Assembly: GCA_027559495.1 (NCBI GenBank)
Contig: JAMXSV010000017.1
Span: 248,001-312,000, forward strand
DNA length: 64,000 nucleotides
Direction: 5' to 3'
DNA from: Aurifilum marmelostoma
Lineage: Eukaryota; Ascomycota; Sordariomycetes; Diaporthales; Cryphonectriaceae
Shown one piece after another: positions 35,813 through 46,726 of this stretch (within the stretch, counting starts at the first letter, position 1; each line of letters begins with the position of its first letter). Both the position numbers and the translations under genes were made by a program. The notes under the pieces are model-generated. The model ran no database searches and had not been told where the DNA came from. It saw only the letters and a list, made by a program, of their open reading frames with translations.

Positions 35813-38271
35813 ATGCACGCACTCATGGACTTCGAAGCCTGCATCAGCTCCGCAGTCGCCGCAGCGCAGGATGCTCGTTTAACGCAGCCTTGGGCTGTTT
35901 GCGACGCCTGCGTCCGCCGCCTTGCGGAGTGCCCAGGCATGAATCTGAGTTTGAGCGGCAAAAGTGACAGGAAAAGGCAGGCTTTGAGAATGGGCTTCTA
36001 CGATGACGATACGGATTCTTTCCGTATCCACGACACCTCAGTGTCAACCGTGACGTGGAGGGAGCTCAGGACTGGTGCAGGAGAGGGCTGTGCGCTCTGT
36101 ACTGCCGTTTGTGATCGGGTGCTTAGCGGACTGAGTTCTCCCTCACAATTACAGATGGAATTCATGAGACTGAAGACTCTTCCCAGAGACGATGATGATC
36201 TTGAGGACCTCAACTTCCCAGGGGCACATAGAACCCACAAGATGAGCGGAGAACCATCCACTAGCGACTTGGAGGATGTGGGGTCTATCTTGGAGTCTGT
36301 GAGATTGACTTTGGATCGATCTCACAATGGAGGATCTTTTAAGCTCATGATGGACCCTGTGTATCGTCATGGAGTGCCTGACGCACAGAGAGTGCCGTAC
36401 TTTGAGACTTTGGAATGGGGTTTGTTTGCTGTGCATGCAGAGGGTCAGATGTTTCTTCTCATGTTCTATTAGAGATCTGGTCACAGTTGCTGACTCTGGT
36501 AGCAGATAATGATCATCTTGTGGAGGCCATCGGCAGCTACACAGCCAATTTGGACATCGGTGGCGACGCTGCATTCTCCCAAGCAGTGGCTTGGATAGAT
36601 CAATGTCGGCGAGAGTGTGAGCATGACCATTCCCGAGACTCAATACCGGTCGCCCGACCTGGACGGCTGGTCGATGTCACGCCACAAGGAAATTCTTCAG
36701 ATGATGAGCTTGCTCTTGTGTCAGGCGACAAACCGGGCGTCGGACAATATGTGGCCCTCAGCTATTGCTGGGGCCAGCGGGACCAACCGATGGCATCGAC
36801 GACAGCAAATTTGCACGACCGCACAGAACGAGGCTTTCCTCTGTCGACTATGCCTGAGACTATCCGCGACGCAATACTGGTTTGCCGCAGACTTGGCTTC
36901 AGATACCTCTGGGTGGATTCCTTGTGCATTCTGCAAGACTCTCGCGTGGACAAAAAGGCGGAGATCAAGAAGATGGCAGGCATTTTCGAAGGTGCATTCC
37001 TGACAATCGTCGCCGCGAGCGCCTCTGTTGTGACACAAGGATTTCTATATCCTCGAGATGTGGAACTGCCGCGGGAAATTAATGGTATTCCGGTCTGGAA
37101 CCAAGATGGCCGTGTCGGGCGCGCGCTCTTTCAGGAGCCGAGCCTGCCACTCTCGGAGCCAGACCCTGTTCACTACCGTGCCTGGACCCTTGAGGAATTG
37201 CTGCTCTCCCCTCGAAGGCTCGTATACTCGGGCCGTCAATTGATATGGTCGTGCCGCGGCTTTCAGGCAAAGGACGGGGGATGGGGCGACACTGAATTGT
37301 TCTATCTCGACTCTGAACTTGATCCTTATCAGTTGGATCAGGCACAGAAACAGGAACCGTCTGAGCCGGATGATGATTCCAACCAGTACCCATCTTTCCC
37401 AATGGCATTCAAGAACTACTGGGCCGGTGTGCTGCGACAGTACACAGCACGAACACTTACCCACCCCCAGGACCGGCTAGTCGCAGTGCAAGGCATCGTC
37501 TCTAGACTCAGCGACGTCACAGACCATCATTACGAAGCTGGCATATGGAGAGAATACCCCATTTCCAGTCTCTGTTGGCACTATGATTCCCAGGGCGGCA
37601 ACGAGGATGATCTGGCCCCTGCCAATAAGAAGACGACCATTCCAGAGACCAGGGATTCAGCAATCGAGTGTCCAACCTGGTCATGGGGTTCGGTGACAGA
37701 TCCAGTCTGTCTACCTGAAGAGCCCTTCACAAAGTCATGGGAGGCGGAGCCGGACAGATTGGCAGAGCTTGTCGATATTGCCCCATCAACGGCTGCAGAA
37801 GGGTCGAGGCTGGTTGAGCTCCGCGCGAGCTGTCTCCGGGTTGAGGAGATTGAGCTCATCGATCTCAAGACCACATGCGCCGAGCGCGATGAACAGAATC
37901 TGAAATTCTTCCCGCCCGTGGACGGCCACATCCTTTGCAGAACTTCGCAAGGGCGTGACGATGGTGTGTATTTCCTTGAGCTCGATCTCCTGGTCTGGCC
38001 AGATACTCAGCAGATGTGGCATCTATCACCAGAGAGGTTGCGCTTTGTATGCCTTCGCTACTTTGGGAAGATCATGCGCGGTCTGGTCCTGACCTTGACA
38101 CGTGGAAACAATATTTTTGAGCGCATTGGATACTTCGAGGCGGTAGTACGGGGGAACGAAGATGATTCGGATAATGAAGACATGATGGAAGTCGACGAAG
38201 CATTTCAGGCGGCTGCTGGTTGCATTCCCGAGGGACTACTTGGGCCACAGGAAATGATTCTGATTGAATGA
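35813..38271 (+). CDS. HET-domain (heterokaryon incompatibility) protein
   Basis: Two exons, 35813-36419 and 36473-38271, give about 801 residues. The frame changes near 36.42-36.47 kb. A 53-nt intron with a weak GTTTGT donor and a CTATTAG acceptor restores phase and removes the stop at the end of the first frame. A frameshift is the alternative explanation. The N-terminal part contains CDACVRRL and a CALC pair. The HET domain follows from YVALSYCWG through LGFRYLWVDSLCILQD to AGIFEGAFLTIVAAS, all three classic blocks. Its C-terminal region has the usual WTLEELLLSPRRLVYS. Such proteins can trigger cell death on fusion of unlike hyphae, but many family members have no known role. Confidence 0.88.
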
Positions 38272-38882
38272 CCACAATCTGTCGAGAGGGGTTTGAGTGT
38301 TCACTTCAAACGATATTCCCGAGACTCTATGCTACAACCCCAGCGAGGTCGAAAACATGGAGGGAAAATAGACTCATTGGTAAGCAAGCCAACATGGACG
38401 CCAATTTGAATGACGATCGATGCCTCTGCCCAAGTACTCCACGACATGGTGATTTCGAGAGCGAGACACAATGTAAGAACTTCAATAGGTGGGAACCTAG
38501 CACAAACTTTTGTGTTCTGCAGGCATAGGTGCAAGGAAAAAAGTGCATGGAAAAAAAAAAAAAAAAAGAAGAAGAAAAGGAAGAGGAGAGGAGGGGGCGG
38601 CGGGCGCAGTGAGCAAGGTGAAGGAGGGGTTGTCTTGAATGACTAAGGGTGACATCAATCGCGCCTCCTCTGCTCCTGCATCGCGCTCCGTATTAAATAC
38701 TGCCCCGCCACAGACTCAGAAGCTGACTGAGCAGCTGAACAAAAAGCAACACACACTCATTGGATTTGTCTGCTGCTCGTCCTCCAACCAATTGCATCCC
38801 GACCTCTTTTTGTTCTCTCCAATCTCGACCTGGTCATCTTGTACTTTTCACCCCGTACTCAATCATAACAAGTCTTCCCAGA
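38272..38882. other. Intergenic with long purine tract
   Basis: About 0.6 kb between the HET gene and porphobilinogen deaminase. A nearly pure purine stretch (poly-A, then GAAGAGGAGG-like) runs from about 38549 to 38606. A TATTAAATA element near 38692 could serve the downstream promoter. Confidence 0.5.
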
Positions 38883-39965
38883 ATGGCCGCCATTACCGCC
38901 GCCGCGACCCCGCCTGCCCTCCCGGCGGGCACGACCATCCGCGTCGGCACACGACGCTCCGCGCTGGCCCTGAAGCAGTGCGAGATCGTCATCGGCGAGC
39001 TGCAGCAGGCCCACCCGCACCTCAAGTTCGAGACCGTGACCGTGTCCGTCATGGGCGACCGCGACAAGACGACGCCGCTGCCGAACCTGGGCAAGGGCCT
39101 CTGGACCTCGGAGCTCGAGGCCATGCTCACCTCGGACCCGCCCCAGCTCGACATGATCCTCCACTGCCTCAAGGACATGCCCACCACCCTGCCCGCGGGG
39201 TGCTCCATCGGGTGCATCACGAAGCGCGAGGACCCGCGGGACGTGGTGGTGTTCAGGGCCGGGCACGGGGGCAAATACAAGAAGCTGGCGGACCTGCCGG
39301 AGGGTGCCGTTATCGGGACGAGCAGCCTGAGGCGTGCCGCACAGCTGAGGAGGAAGTATCCGGGCCTGGAGTTCAAGGACATGAGAGGAAACATTGACAC
39401 CAGGATGAAGAAGTGCGACGACGAGAGCCTGGGCTTCGACGCGACAATCCTGGCGGCGGCGGGGCTGCTGCGCATGAACATGGGCCACCGCATAGGGCAG
39501 TTCCTGGACAGCAAGGACGGTGGCATGCTGCACGCCGTCGGCCAGGGTGCGCTCGCCGTGGAGATACGAGAAGGCGACCAGATGACGCTGAACCTGCTGA
39601 AGCCGGTCTCAGACACGGAGACAATGCTGGCTTGTGAGGCAGAGAGGAGCGTCATGCGCACGCTCGAGGGCGGCTGCAGCGTGCCGATTGGTGTGGAGAC
39701 GCACTGGGTCCCCGGTGAGGACGGCGTCGGCAGCAACCTGCGGCTGAGGGCGGTGGTTGTCAGCATCGATGGCAAGGATGACGCCGAGGTCGAGATACAG
39801 GGCGATGTGGCAGACCCAGAGGCTGCTGATGCGCTGGGCAAGAAGGCCTCATCGATACTCGTGGAGAGGGGCGCGAGCAAGATCCTCGATGTCATCAACA
39901 AAGCGAGGGCAGAAACGCCCGGCACGACCTCAGCTGCCAGCACCACTGCTGCCCCGGCGGCATGA
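38883..39965 (+). CDS. hem3: Porphobilinogen deaminase (hydroxymethylbilane synthase)
   Basis: Single exon of 360 residues. The frame is open upstream, but the first true ATG is at 38883. Signature blocks are in order: IRVGTRRSALALKQ, GDRDKTTPLPNLGKGLW (catalytic Asp region), HCLKDMPT, GTSSLRRAAQL, RGNIDTRMKK, and ACEAERSVMRTLEGGCSVPIG. The Cys of GGCS, at about residue 265, is where the dipyrromethane cofactor is attached. The enzyme joins four porphobilinogen units into hydroxymethylbilane, the third step of haem synthesis, in the cytosol. The C-terminus has an Ala/Thr-rich tail. Codon use is strongly GC-biased, as in other highly expressed genes here. Confidence 0.96.
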   Translation: MAAITAAATPPALPAGTTIRVGTRRSALALKQCEIVIGELQQAHPHLKFETVTVSVMGDRDKTTPLPNLGKGLWTSELEAMLTSDPPQLDMILHCLKDMPTTLPAGCSIGCITKREDPRDVVVFRAGHGGKYKKLADLPEGAVIGTSSLRRAAQLRRKYPGLEFKDMRGNIDTRMKKCDDESLGFDATILAAAGLLRMNMGHRIGQFLDSKDGGMLHAVGQGALAVEIREGDQMTLNLLKPVSDTETMLACEAERSVMRTLEGGCSVPIGVETHWVPGEDGVGSNLRLRAVVVSIDGKDDAEVEIQGDVADPEAADALGKKASSILVERGASKILDVINKARAETPGTTSAASTTAAPAA

Positions 39966-40329
39966 TCGCGCAACACACGAAGCGTTCGCCTCAAGCCCCC
40001 ACCTTATTGTACACTTAAGATACCATAAACGGCGAAGACGCTCTAAGTTGCCTGCTCTGTTCTTAACAGATCAGGTATGACAAGCAGGTATACGGGCCAG
40101 ATATTTGTGTATAAATATGAATAGCAAGGTCTACCGGATAGACTCTGCGTCCGCACTCTCAACGCCATCCCATGTTCCGTTGATGCTTCTCGCCCCTTTC
40201 TCTTTCCAGGTTGAACTGTTATGCTCTTTGAAAAACTTCCAGGCACCACGCCATATCAAGCCCGTGGGCCTAGATATCCTCCCCACAGTGATGGTCTTGT
40301 CTTACACCATGTCATTCCTTGTTCCAGCT
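39966..40329. other. Short intergenic between convergent genes
   Basis: Holds the two facing 3' untranslated regions of the porphobilinogen deaminase and glycine cleavage H genes. No other feature was seen. Confidence 0.5.
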
Positions 40330-41074
40330 TTAGTGATCACCCTCCGAGGCCGTAAATGCCCTGTACTCCTCCGCATCCATCAAGCCCTCCAGGTCCTTGA
40401 CGCCCTCCTCGTCCACGGCAACCTTGGCGATCCAGCCCCCGCCGGCGCTGTCGTCCTCGGGGACCTTGTTGATGGTGCCGGGCTTCTCCTCCAGCTCGAG
40501 GTTGATGTGGGTGATCTTGCAGGCGATGGGGGCGTTGATGTCGGCGGCCGACTTGACGCTCTCCACGGCGCCGATGGCGTCGCCCGCGGCCACCGCCCTG
40601 CCCTCCTCGGGCAGCTCCACGTACACGACGTCACCGAGGGCCTCGGCGGCGTACTCGCTGATGCCGATCACGCCCGTCTTGTTGTCGGCGGAGAGGTCGA
40701 TCCACTCGTGGTCCTTGGTGTACTTGCGGATGGGGCCTGTTCGCAGTGGCGAGCACAGAGAGAGGGAAGGGGTCAGTCTTTGGTCTGGTATTTTAGGTTT
40801 CATTTGAGAGTGGGAGAGAGGGGGGGGGGGCTCTGTGTGTCTCTGGTAGCGTATGGCGCAGGTGTGGTGTGGAAAGGTGGTGTGGGTGGTTCGAGGGGCG
40901 GGTCCGGCCTCGGAGGAAAGGAAGGGAGGGCTTCTCCTTACAGATAGCACTCGCGGAGAAGGGCCTGGCAGGTATGAACCGCGACGAAGCTGTCGGGCGG
41001 GCGGCGGCGCGGAGCACTGTGGACGAGAGGACCGTCGGCCTTGCGACCCTCATGCAGCGTGCGATTGAGGCCAT
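40330..41074 (-). CDS. gcv3: Glycine cleavage system H protein, mitochondrial
   Basis: Two exons on the minus strand, 40942-41074 and 40330-40736, for 179 residues. The 205-nt intron has donor GTAAGG and acceptor GAACAG. Residues 1-44 are an Arg/Ser/Ala-rich mitochondrial presequence ending near RPFSAS. The mature domain begins IRKYTKDHEWI and has the lipoyl site ESVKSA with Lys at about residue 106. It carries the aminomethyl group between the P, T and L proteins of the glycine decarboxylase complex in the matrix. The C-terminus (GLMDAEEYRAF) is typical. Confidence 0.96.
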
Positions 41075-44000
41075 TGCTACTTTGCTGAGGCTGTGTTGGC
41101 AGTATAGACTACTGCTGCTGCTGCTCCTGCTGGAGGGGTGGGTTTTCTTTTCGGGAGGGTGGTGGATAAGAGATGTGGAAAAGGCGAGGGAAGCTCGACC
41201 GAGATAAAGTGATGCGCGCCCCCGAAAAATGACGATTCATGTGTTTGCCGGGGGCCGATTGGGTATCGGCGCATTAACGGTTGCGTTTGGTAAGCGGCTG
41301 GTAGAGGTCCTAACCCTGAGCCATCTGCTTTATCTTGTGTTTGTTTTGCCGTTGCCATTTCTTCTTTTTTTTTCCTTTCCTGTGTGATCAAATATATATA
41401 TGTCTATTCATATGTTCCTGTTGGAAAGATACAGCACGGTTCAAGAAAGCCAAGTGGCTGCTTATTTCGGTCGTCAACGAACGGTCAGCCTCTTTGGTTG
41501 TTCCATGTCAAGAAAAGACCTAAGCTGCCGCTCACCGTCACTCAAATTCCCGAGCCATCCATCCCCTCTCTTCGGCTGGTAGGCACTGAAAGCGAGAGAT
41601 GGAGACAGAGAGAGCAAAGACGGGAAATTCGAAAAGGTCTGCGACGATACTCTCTGTCGAGTCATAAACAGTGGCAGGCCTCAGCAGCCTTGGTTCGTCA
41701 CGTGGAAGCATCTGGCCACTCACCCTTGAGCAGACCGTCATCTCGGAGGTCGAATCACCTACCAAATATATGTTTGGGGATCACGATCTCATGGACTGTG
41801 GGCTCGGCGCTCCCGAGTCGTATCTAGAGATCAGATGTTCATAGTCGTGATCGTGATCTCGACAACCTTCTGTCCCCTTGGTGTTGTGGCTGGGAGAAAG
41901 ATACTTTGGCCGGCGAGCCCGACGTCGCAAGGTGTGCCTGGCATGTCATGTAATATCATCATGTCCCAAAAAGTTAATAGACATGGACGAGGCTCGTGGT
42001 AGAATCATCAGGAGCCGAGCGGAAAATAGGGATAGCGCCCGCGGTGGGAAACGTTGCCGTCGGGTGGTCGGCAGTACTAGACAGATATTGTAGGGATCGT
42101 GGTTCCATCCAGAGCAGGAGGTAAGTATACAGATACAGGATGTATGTTAAGCACCACGGTTTGGCACAGCAGACATGCACTACAGTTGTCACTTGCTAGA
42201 CAGACGAGTCGCCACAGAAAGAATCTGAAACATACCTAGGAAAAGACGGTCTGCAGTCCAGGCAGGGGACCTCGCGTCAGGTCGCGTTGACGAGGGCTGG
42301 AAATGGAAGACAGCATCATGGCTGCAGGGCTCCTGTTGCCTCTGGTGCCCTGTCGTGCAGGCAGGACTTGCATCGAGAGGTTGCATCCAAGGTATGGCCT
42401 GCAGCAATAGAAGGCCTGCTTGTCCAGGTGGGCGGATCTCATTCGCACGGCCCTCACACTCTGCCCTGGCAGTGACCCCTCAGTGGACCACCACCACCCC
42501 CCCCCCTCCATCATCGGGACCTATGACCAGTGCCCAGCACCACCCCTGGCTAAGGGCGGCTGATTGGCTTACAGCAGGCCGCAGCAGGTCTGTTAGTGTT
42601 TACTTTTACGCCCTGAAAAAAAAGAAAAAGGGAACCACGCGCCTGAGGCTCAAGTGGTGGTCCAACGGGCGGGAATCATTGCTCTCAGCAGGTAGGTACT
42701 GGCCTAACAGGACCAAGTACCTGGGAAACCAATCAATTCTACAGAGCTACGTGCTCTTCAAGCCGCCCCGTCAGGTCGCCAAGTAAGGGGGGGGGGGAAG
42801 AGTGAGGGGCAGACCAAAAACATGTAGAGAGAAAAAGGAAATCTGGTCAGTTGGAGAGAGGGGGGTGCCTTTCTGTGAGACAAGAGACTCAACATCCTTC
42901 CATTATTTTCCTCGTGCACGTCGCGGTTCGACGTGTTGTTGCTGCTGCTGCTGTGGGTTGACGTTGACCCACCCCTGGCGGCCCCCCCCCCCCACTACCA
43001 CCACTACCAGGACAACCATTGGTAAACTGGACGAACCTACAGTCACTGCAACCAAAGCCTGTGCTGGCAGCAGTTCTGCCTACTGTACAGTACCAACTCT
43101 TGTCTCTCTGTACAGCCTCGAGGCCGGGATCGACTGCGCCCCTCCCAACGAAGGGCGAAGAGGGAGACAGAACCACACAAAGTCAGGATAGGTGAGTAAT
43201 GAGAGAGTGTGATGATTACACAACCTCCTTCAGGACCTCTTTCCCTCCCTCCCTTGACCTCCTTTTCTTCTCGTGTCGCTTGTCTCTTTCTGCTTGGGAG
43301 GTGCCTGGCTGCTCTGCTCTGCTTCGTCAGCCTCCTTCCTTCTTCTCCCTTCTGTCGCAATCGCAATCCCACAAGAGGGAAGACCCATGTCACTGGCCTT
43401 CAGCCGGCGCTACAACAGCATCAGACGCCGATCGAGACCTGGAAAAACCACTCCATCCATACAGTACAAAGAGTACACACCTGGTACACACACACTCTCT
43501 CTCTCTCCCCCCCATCCACCCTGCCATACCACCCCCCCCCCCCCCAAAACATCCTTGACCTAAACCTTGCTTGTCCTTGCGGCAGCCCACCACAGCATCG
43601 CTCCAACCAGTCGTCGCCGTGTGGACGCGGAGAGAGCTGAGCTGTGTGGGTTTGGATTCCGGGCTCGTCTTTTACATACATCTCTCACTCTCTCTTTTTT
43701 GACCTTCATTCCACCCAGCTGTTGTTCCCATGCTATTGTTCCACACCTCGAATCTCCACCAGAACCTCAGGTCGCGAGACGTCATCATCGCCGCCCTGCC
43801 CAACGTCTGTCTTTCCCAAAACACCCCTCGTCGTCCTCCATCAGTTCGGTTCAGCACATACACCCTCTTTCCCATGAGATCGTCACCTCTGGGATAAGGT
43901 GGCTCTTGCTCCTGTCTCTCCTCCTTGCCCAGCTTCACCTCGATCTCCTCCCTTGCTCCCCTCCACTCCGGAGCACACAGACACCTTGACACACATACAT

Positions 44001-44329
44001 CACACCATCGCAACGTCCCTTCTCCAGAGGTCCGACTACCATAGGCCATTTATAACCGCCAATCTGGGTCAGTGTGCCCCCCAGGCGACGGGCCAGTTTC
44101 TTTGCGGAACCACTGCCCCTCTAGCCCCTCCCTCCCTCTCTCTCGACTTCCTCCGCCTATCCGAAACAACATCCTCTGCCCACATGCAGCTTGCCGGGCT
44201 TTCCCATACATTCTGTCTCACCTCCCAGCCGCCTCCTCTCGCGTGTGTGACTAACCCGGGTGTCAGCCTACAGATTCCTCTACCTTGACTGCAGGGTCTT
44301 CGGCCCAGTTCTACGACGCCGCGGACATT
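41075..44329. other. Long intergenic, pyrimidine-rich towards the right
   Basis: About 3.3 kb between divergent genes. The right half (43200-44300) is strongly C/T-rich, with (CT)n near 43492-43507 and C-runs near 43527-43543, and looks like the promoter and long leader of the septation GTPase. A donor-like GTGAGTAATG near 43192 might open a leader intron. A G-run lies near 42787 and a poly-C run near 42986. No gene was found. Confidence 0.5.
41309..41319. promoter_or_regulatory. TAACCCT (half-telobox) motif
   Basis: CCTAACCCTGA lies about 235 bp upstream of the glycine cleavage H gene. Two further copies of the same core occur in the window (50634 and 56407), also upstream of genes. The function is inferred only from likeness to telobox promoter elements. 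Confidence 0.3.
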
Positions 44330-45366
44330 ATGGACGACCAGGCGCCGGCAGACTTTCAGGAGGAGACCATGGGCGGCATGGAGGGCTCACCAAACATGAT
44401 GGGCGGGAACACCTTCGAGAACGGCCACGGGGACGCTGCTATGACCGACGCCCCCCATCCAGAACACATGATGATGGATCCCAACGCGCGATACACAACC
44501 CCTCCCGTGCCTCAGCCGGGCAATAACCTCTCGAGACCGCCCTCGCAGCTGTCGAGCCAGAGCTACCCAGACCGCGTCGGCCCCGGCGCAACCGGCGCAT
44601 CGGACCAGAATAACGCGAACGGCCGAAACCACGTCGTGATAAAAGTCGGCATGGTGGGAGATGCCCAGATAGGCAAGACCTCGCTCATGGTCAAATACGT
44701 CGAGGGCAGCTGGGACGAGGACTACATCCAGACACTGGGCGTCAACTTCATGGAGAAGACCATCAGCATCCGAAACACCGAGATCACATTCAGTATCTGG
44801 GACCTGGGCGGCCAGCGCGAGTTCGTCAACATGCTGCCTCTGGTCTGCAACGACGCCGTCGCCATCCTGTTCATGTTCGACCTGACCCGCAAGAGCACCC
44901 TCAACAGCATCAAGGAGTGGTACCGACAAGGCCGGGGCTTCAACAAGACCGCGATCCCCATCTTGGTCGGCACCAAATACGATCACTTTGTCAACTTCCC
45001 CCGCGAGGACCAGGAGGAGATATCGAATCAGGTATGGAAAACACCTAGCAACAGGACAACAGGCAGACTCTTGTCATGAATATACAAGCGCTGATCCCGA
45101 TCTACAGGCAAGACGATTCGCAAAGGCTATGCGTGCTGCACTGATTTTCAGCAGCACAAGCCACAGCATCAACGTTCAGAAGGCATGTCACATACGACTT
45201 CAATTTGGTTTTTTTTATTTTATTTTATTTTTTATTTAGAAGGCCTCGCACACTAACTCACTCACAGATCTTCAAGATTGTGCTTTCGAAAGCATTCGAC
45301 CTGAAGTGCACCATACCCGAAATTGAAAACGTCGGCGAGCCTCTCCTCCTATATCAGAACTGCTAG
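44330..45366 (+). CDS. spg1: Septation GTPase, Spg1/Tem1 type
   Basis: Three exons, 44330-45031, 45108-45182 and 45268-45366, give about 291 residues. The first 95 or so residues are a Gln/Pro/Asn-rich extension absent from the short yeast-type protein. The Ras-like core then follows: GDAQIGKTSL (P-loop), TLGVNFMEKTISI, DLGGQREF (switch II) and GTKYDHF (the NKxD-equivalent TKYD). The end IFKIVLSKAFDLKCTIPEI is characteristic of Spg1/Tem1. Family members act at the spindle pole body at the head of the septation initiation network. Intron 1 starts GTATGG. Intron 2 keeps the conserved INVQK/IFKI junction only if it starts GCATGT, a GC-AG intron. Frame before ATG 44330 is open but lacks an ATG. 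Confidence 0.93.
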
Positions 45367-46726
45367 GTCGACAACGCGAGTAGCAGAGCCATCGAACTAC
45401 CTATACACTTCATATAATGCCTGGTCTGCTGAGGCTATGGTGCGAGATTCTAAACCGATTGTCTCTCACATCAGGCACCTGCGACACAGCCAGTGTACTC
45501 GCCAAACCTATTCTCCGAGCTCTGGACCAAATGTTCAGAGATTTTCTCATCCAGACCATCCAAGCTTCGATACGGCGGCGGCGGCAGCTGATTATTATAC
45601 CCACCACTTTGTACTTGGCGCGGAAGCCAATCATCACTACTGGTCCAACGACGGGGCCTCCTGATACCTTACAATTTTCTACAAGTGTTGTGTGTTTTTT
45701 TTGTTTGTTTTTTTCGAAGAGGGAGCAGGCGGAAAGTTCATTGAAAGGGGATTATGTACGAGAGGACGGAATTACAAGACTTGACGATGAGAGAGAGAAC
45801 ATAGGAGGCAGCATCAAGCCCGTCACAATTTTTTTTCCACGGTGGTGAGAGGGGTGAAAGAAAAAAACCCCAACCGAATAAAGCATACATGGAACACCAG
45901 AACTGAGGAGAGAGCAGTAGTTATTTTGTCTGGGGATTGAATTTTAAGCGAGTTACATGTATGCCGTTTTTTTTTTTTTTTCTCTCCACGAGAAGAGAAA
46001 GGGAAAGAAAAGAGGACGGTATGACGAGAAACGGGGCTATCATCCTCTCACCACTGCTGTTTAAAAATTACCATTACTACTTTTACTACTATTCCGACTA
46101 CTACAGCTATTATTACTACCCAGCCATCGTTCCCTCGACGGCCGCATCGAAACCTCTTGTTTCCTGCATACGAGTCTCAAGCACAATGGGAGGGGTTTGC
46201 TGAGGATTATAGGTCTGGGTGATATTGACATTTCTGTCTTCTGTTCGTAGGTGAGTATGAGTCGGCGAGGGAACTCCTAAGTCTACTGACAAAATTACAT
46301 CTGCTGTCTAATCCCTGGTCTAAACAATGAGTGGCATGTGTAGATACTCCCTCCCCCAGGCACACCAGCGTTCAGCCAGCATTTCCTTCGGTTTGGCATC
46401 TCATCCTCGTATCTGCTGGTGCTGGGTCATCGTACCTCTTCTGTTCGTAGAGGCTTTGTGTAGAGGTTCACCTCTGAAAGCTAGGCCTTTCCCCTCAAGG
46501 GTTGGCGCTCTCACTGCCTCCACGCCGACCAAAGACCCTCCCCCAGATTCCCCGCCCTGGACTGGGCTGCGCCGACGACGCTCCATTACCGGCAGTGCGG
46601 CCTGACATGAGAAGATATAACCCGTCAGTTGGATCGTCCAAAATGACAGCAGGAGGGTGGTGGTAATAGGGACGTAGCAAGCAGGACCCACCGGTCGAAT
46701 GTGGCAGGATGCTATGATGACGACTA
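45367..46726. other. Intergenic between convergent genes
   Basis: About 1.4 kb with the GTPase 3' region and the unresolved 3' end of the PLAC8-like gene. It contains T-runs (near 45695, 45829 and 45967) and a TAC-type trinucleotide-rich stretch near 46066-46122. No separate gene is supported. Confidence 0.45.

Noticed and set aside
38834..39994. 386-codon open frame antisense to porphobilinogen deaminase
   Set aside because: Shadow of a GC-rich gene on the other strand; the plus-strand product has all family motifs and the minus-strand one has none.
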